Source: an uncultured Campylobacter sp.
GTDB taxonomy: Bacteria; Campylobacterota; Campylobacteria; Campylobacterales; Campylobacteraceae
DNA: 6,716 bases
Direction: 5' to 3'
NCBI GenBank assembly: GCA_937965895.1
Contig: CALCKS010000070.1
Location: 1 to 6,716, forward strand
Shown piece after piece: positions 4,287-6,716 of this stretch. Position 1 is the stretch's first letter. Each line of letters starts with the position of its first letter. Under the pieces are notes generated by a model, which did no database searches, was not told the origin of the DNA, and saw only the letters and a list, made by a program, of their open reading frames with translations. Both the position numbers and the translations under genes were made by a program.

Positions 4287-5456
4287 TTAATAACCTATCG
4301 CAAACCAATAAAATTTAAACCAATCAGGCGTAGTTCCCGCTATACGTCTTGCGCCTATTTTAAAACCCGTATTGCTAGGGTTTTCTATCTTAGCCTCGTT
4401 TACGACGGCGGCCACAAATTCACACTCGTCTTCCGCAGAAGTTAGCGAAACGTTTAATCTTTTGTTAAAAGCGATAGGGAAAATAACCTCAGTTGTTGTC
4501 GTAACGCCCCATTGAAGTATTAAACCATTTGGCAGCTTTGTGTAGCCGTTTGGATTTTTCTGACAAGCGAAATCTACGCCGTTTATGATCTCTTTAAATT
4601 TTGCTAAACTAGCTGGTCTCATAAACCTATCATTTGGACTCCAGTACATTATGCAGCTTTGCACATCCATTAGGTTGTCATCGTTGTTTGCGGTTGATTT
4701 GAACGACGCGGCCGATATATACCTGCTCTCAAAGTCTCCGTTTGCGTCTCTAGCCACTATGGTGTTTGCCGTGGCAGCCGCGTCTTTCGTTCCGGTTAGC
4801 ATTTCTTGCCAGCCGCTATTGTGTTTACTAGAGACTTGATACCACTTCCACACTCTACCGAGATAGTTCCAAATTATGCTTACTTCTCCGGCACCAATCA
4901 CTTCAACTATCCCATAAGCATTTGGGCCATTTCGTCCTTTTTCTCTTGTTGCGTAATAAATGCCGGGTTTTATACTAAGCCAAAAATCAGACGAACTATA
5001 GTCGCCGTCAGGTAAAACCTGTCCTATCTGATGAGCGTACTGGCAGACTAGCTCAGCTTGCGACGTCTGTAAAAAGCTTGAGCTGTCTAGCCCATCTAGC
5101 TTGTCGCTATCGGCGGCTTTTTCGGTTTTGTCGAGAAAACCTACCCATATATCCGGGTTGTCGCTAGGTTTTTTATTGGAGTTTTGTGTTTTAGCTTGGT
5201 AGAGTTCCCCTCCAAATACGCTTAACGCGCCAACTGGGTATTCCTCGTCTGCGCTCCACTCGCTTATGCCGCGCTGCGATTGATAGGCTAGAGCTTTATC
5301 TACCCTGTTGAATGCGGAGTTAAAATACTCCATAGGCGGGATAAACCCTAAATTTTCAGTTACGCCCCAGCCTCTTTTAACGTTTGGGAAGTCTACTATT
5401 TCGCCGTCTTTTGCATCACTGGCGAAAATTTCATTTTTTGGTTTTTTGTAAATCAT
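4287..5456 (-). CDS. Tail fibre / receptor-binding protein with pyocin-knob-like domain
   Basis: Predicted 389-aa tail fibre. Residues 20-105 form an N-terminal virion-attachment region with WSADEEYPVGALSVFGGELY and a QAKTQNSNKKPSDNP stretch, resembling carbohydrate-binding-like linkers in Mu-like fibres. A short repeat with SDKLDGLDSSSF is at 117-128. Residues about 145-222 (PGIYYATREKGRNGPNAYG, IIWNYLGRVWKWYQVSS, SGWQEML) resemble the pyocin knob fold that binds lipopolysaccharide. ARDANGDFESRYISAASF (235-252) is the short shaft repeat seen in phage fibres. The C-terminus (KLPNGLILQWGV, VIFPIAFNKRLNVSL, WFKFYWFAIGY) matches the gp53-like receptor-binding tip. ATG 5456 forms TAATG with the upstream gene and has AAGGAG five bases before it. 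Length suggests a complete gene. The receptor is unknown, probably a surface glycan. Confidence 0.88.
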   Translation of the reverse strand: MIYKKPKNEIFASDAKDGEIVDFPNVKRGWGVTENLGFIPPMEYFNSAFNRVDKALAYQSQRGISEWSADEEYPVGALSVFGGELYQAKTQNSNKKPSDNPDIWVGFLDKTEKAADSDKLDGLDSSSFLQTSQAELVCQYAHQIGQVLPDGDYSSSDFWLSIKPGIYYATREKGRNGPNAYGIVEVIGAGEVSIIWNYLGRVWKWYQVSSKHNSGWQEMLTGTKDAAATANTIVARDANGDFESRYISAASFKSTANNDDNLMDVQSCIMYWSPNDRFMRPASLAKFKEIINGVDFACQKNPNGYTKLPNGLILQWGVTTTTEVIFPIAFNKRLNVSLTSAEDECEFVAAVVNEAKIENPSNTGFKIGARRIAGTTPDWFKFYWFAIGY

Positions 5457-6094
5457 TACTGCTCCTTATATATTCTTGCAAACTTGCCAACGCCAAAAGC
5501 CAGGTTTGCTTTATTTTGCTTGAAACCAAAGCATTTTTTGTCAGCAATTAGTATCACATTTAAGCCTACGCCTACTGGGCGAGCTAAAATATCGTTTTTA
5601 AAAATTAGGTTTATTAAAAATTGTGTTGTCTTAGCATTTTTCAAGACCAAATTTAGTGTCATATCATAGTTGTCAAATATGAAGTTGCCAGCCCCCAATA
5701 AAAACTCTAACGACTTGTAGCTATTTTCCAAAGTACCCGTTTGATAATTTTTAATGATTTTTGCTTTTATTAAAAATCTATAATCGCTATCGTTGAGATA
5801 AAAACTGCCTTTTAAAGAATTGCCAAGGCGGTAAAACTCGCCCTTATTAAATCCTTGTTTTTTCTCGGTTTGGGTAAAGGCGAAAAAATCTTTTAATATT
5901 AGGTTTTGCTGCTCCCTGCTTACACCTACGTGGCGACCGACCAAATCTAAAGCATAACCGCTCGCTGTATCAATATTTAAAATTTCGGCTACTTTTATGG
6001 CATCGTCAAAGGCTTTATATACTTCATCATTTAGAAGCTTCGCAGTTGCTCTTGCTCGTGGTTTTTTGCGGTATTGCCAAATTAGCTCAACCAT
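5456..6094 (-). CDS. Baseplate/tail protein, DUF2612 family (tail protein I-like)
   Basis: Predicted 212-aa protein between baseplate J and the tail fibre, the position of gpI in P2-like and its counterpart in Mu-like phages. Recognised features are WQYRKKPRARATAKLLNDE at the N-terminus, NIDTASGYALDLVGRHVGVS (residues 40-59), GFNKGEFYRLG, DYRFLIKAKIIKNYQTGTLE, the FDNYDMTL block, and a C-terminal FGFKQNKANLAFGVGKFA. This series is characteristic of DUF2612 as I know it. It likely joins the fibre to the baseplate wedge; that role is inferred from order. The start overlaps the J-like stop as TAATG without a strong Shine-Dalgarno, so it is probably coupled. The gene is AT-rich compared with the lysis genes. 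Confidence 0.87.
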   Translation of the reverse strand: MVELIWQYRKKPRARATAKLLNDEVYKAFDDAIKVAEILNIDTASGYALDLVGRHVGVSREQQNLILKDFFAFTQTEKKQGFNKGEFYRLGNSLKGSFYLNDSDYRFLIKAKIIKNYQTGTLENSYKSLEFLLGAGNFIFDNYDMTLNLVLKNAKTTQFLINLIFKNDILARPVGVGLNVILIADKKCFGFKQNKANLAFGVGKFARIYKEQ

Positions 6095-6716
6095 TACACC
6101 ACCGCCAAATCAATATCGTTTTTATTAATAACGCATATCTCACGCACGGCGACTGGCAAACTTTGCCCGCCATTTATTGTGAATTGTGTAACCTCAAAAC
6201 CCTTAACGTCGTTTATAATGCTATAAAGGCGGCTAATATAAACGTCCTCGCCTATGTTAAAAACGTGGCTAGATAATAGCTCTTTAATTTTATCGGTGTT
6301 TATATCCGTTGCGCCCTCTGTGCGTTTTATACGCAAAAATATTCTAGGGTTTATCTGCGTTGGGCGGTCAAATTTAACCTCACGCTTAGCACCTAAAAAC
6401 TCAATTTCTAGTTTTGTTTGTCCTTGCACGCCACAACCGCCAATTTTCTTTTTTAGTATCGCTTCGCCTATTGCGTTGTCATCGCCGCCTAAAACGATAG
6501 CGTTTAAGCTATGTGGTGCTACGCCGTTGACGTCTGTTTGGTTAGTGTAGTTTTCTAAAACCTTGCATTGTTTTACGCCATTTAGGTTGAGTATGTAGCT
6601 TTCTAGCCCTTGGCGTTCATCGTTATTATTAATGCTATGGCTTTGCATAAATCTAAGCAATAAATCGCCGTCGCTTTCCTCATCAGCTCCTAGCGTTGAG
6701 TTTTGAGTGGCTACTA
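6094..6716 (-). CDS. Baseplate J-like protein (5' end outside window)
   Basis: This is the C-terminal 206 aa of a baseplate J / gp47-type wedge protein. The frame is open to the window edge, and the part upstream of the internal TTG at 6660 (NSTLGADEESDGDLLLRFMQ) is clearly homologous to the family's LGRDAETDAELR block. The internal start is therefore wrong and the gene extends beyond 6716. Further family features are DERQGLESYILNLNGVKQCK, VLENYTN, NGVAPHSLNAIVLGGDDNAI, AILKKKIGGCGVQGQT and the FDRPTQINPRIFLRIKR stretch. It would form part of the baseplate wedge of a contractile tail. The stop TAA 6096-6094 overlaps the next start (TAATG), as in a tail operon. Confidence 0.92.
   Translation of the reverse strand, partial: VATQNSTLGADEESDGDLLLRFMQSHSINNNDERQGLESYILNLNGVKQCKVLENYTNQTDVNGVAPHSLNAIVLGGDDNAIGEAILKKKIGGCGVQGQTKLEIEFLGAKREVKFDRPTQINPRIFLRIKRTEGATDINTDKIKELLSSHVFNIGEDVYISRLYSIINDVKGFEVTQFTINGGQSLPVAVREICVINKNDIDLAVV

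Noticed and set aside
6094..6660. Baseplate J gene starting at the internal TTG at 6660
   Set aside because: Family-typical sequence continues in frame upstream to the window edge, so the gene begins outside the window.

Overview
The window reads as part of a contractile-tailed prophage in a Campylobacter-like epsilonproteobacterium. The evidence is the family-level look of the proteins: a baseplate J tail end, a DUF2612-type baseplate protein, a GH108-type endolysin starting MANFNEAF, and an o-spanin with an RTPVACLAKMP-like stretch. The order resembles Mu-like Campylobacter prophages. This is recognition by eye, without a database search. The species is not determined, though the fairly GC-rich right-to-left half argues against C. 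jejuni itself.

All genes lie on the minus strand and are packed as one apparent operon, read from 6716 down to 1. Most junctions are overlaps (TAATG, ATGA, TGATG) or gaps under 20 bases. Order of transcription: baseplate J-like protein (5' end outside the window), DUF2612 baseplate/tail protein, tail fibre with a pyocin-knob-like domain, short fibre-associated coiled-coil protein, 30-aa membrane peptide, 49-aa Cys-rich protein, 202-aa conserved phage protein, 27-aa membrane peptide, i-spanin, o-spanin, 33-aa membrane peptide, three-TM holin, an interrupted glycyl-radical (NrdD C-terminus-like) mini-gene, GH108 endolysin, and a large tail-tip/fibre-like protein with a DUF1983-like region running off the left edge. 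A lysis cassette (about 1113-3122) thus sits between two blocks of tail genes. No promoter, terminator, tRNA, CRISPR array or integrase was found.

The most unusual spot is 1683-1977. Translating 1977-1903 gives a protein ending RTKCTVWSRVMG, and translating 1802-1683 gives YHRPVEGFNIGKKGEHKER and onward. Together they form an almost perfect copy of the glycyl-radical C-terminal motif of anaerobic ribonucleotide reductase (RVxGY...FNxGKxxE). The halves are in different frames, separated by exactly 100 bases that fall directly after the presumptive radical glycine codon. The interruption begins within a run of nine Gs, contains a perfect 9-bp hairpin and a GCAA-loop hairpin, and carries stops in two of its three frames. 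It may be a small insertion element that killed the gene, or an intervening sequence removed or skipped during expression. Three tiny single-TM genes (30, 27 and 33 aa), each with a good ribosome binding site and tight coupling to its neighbours, are also likely to be missed by standard annotation.
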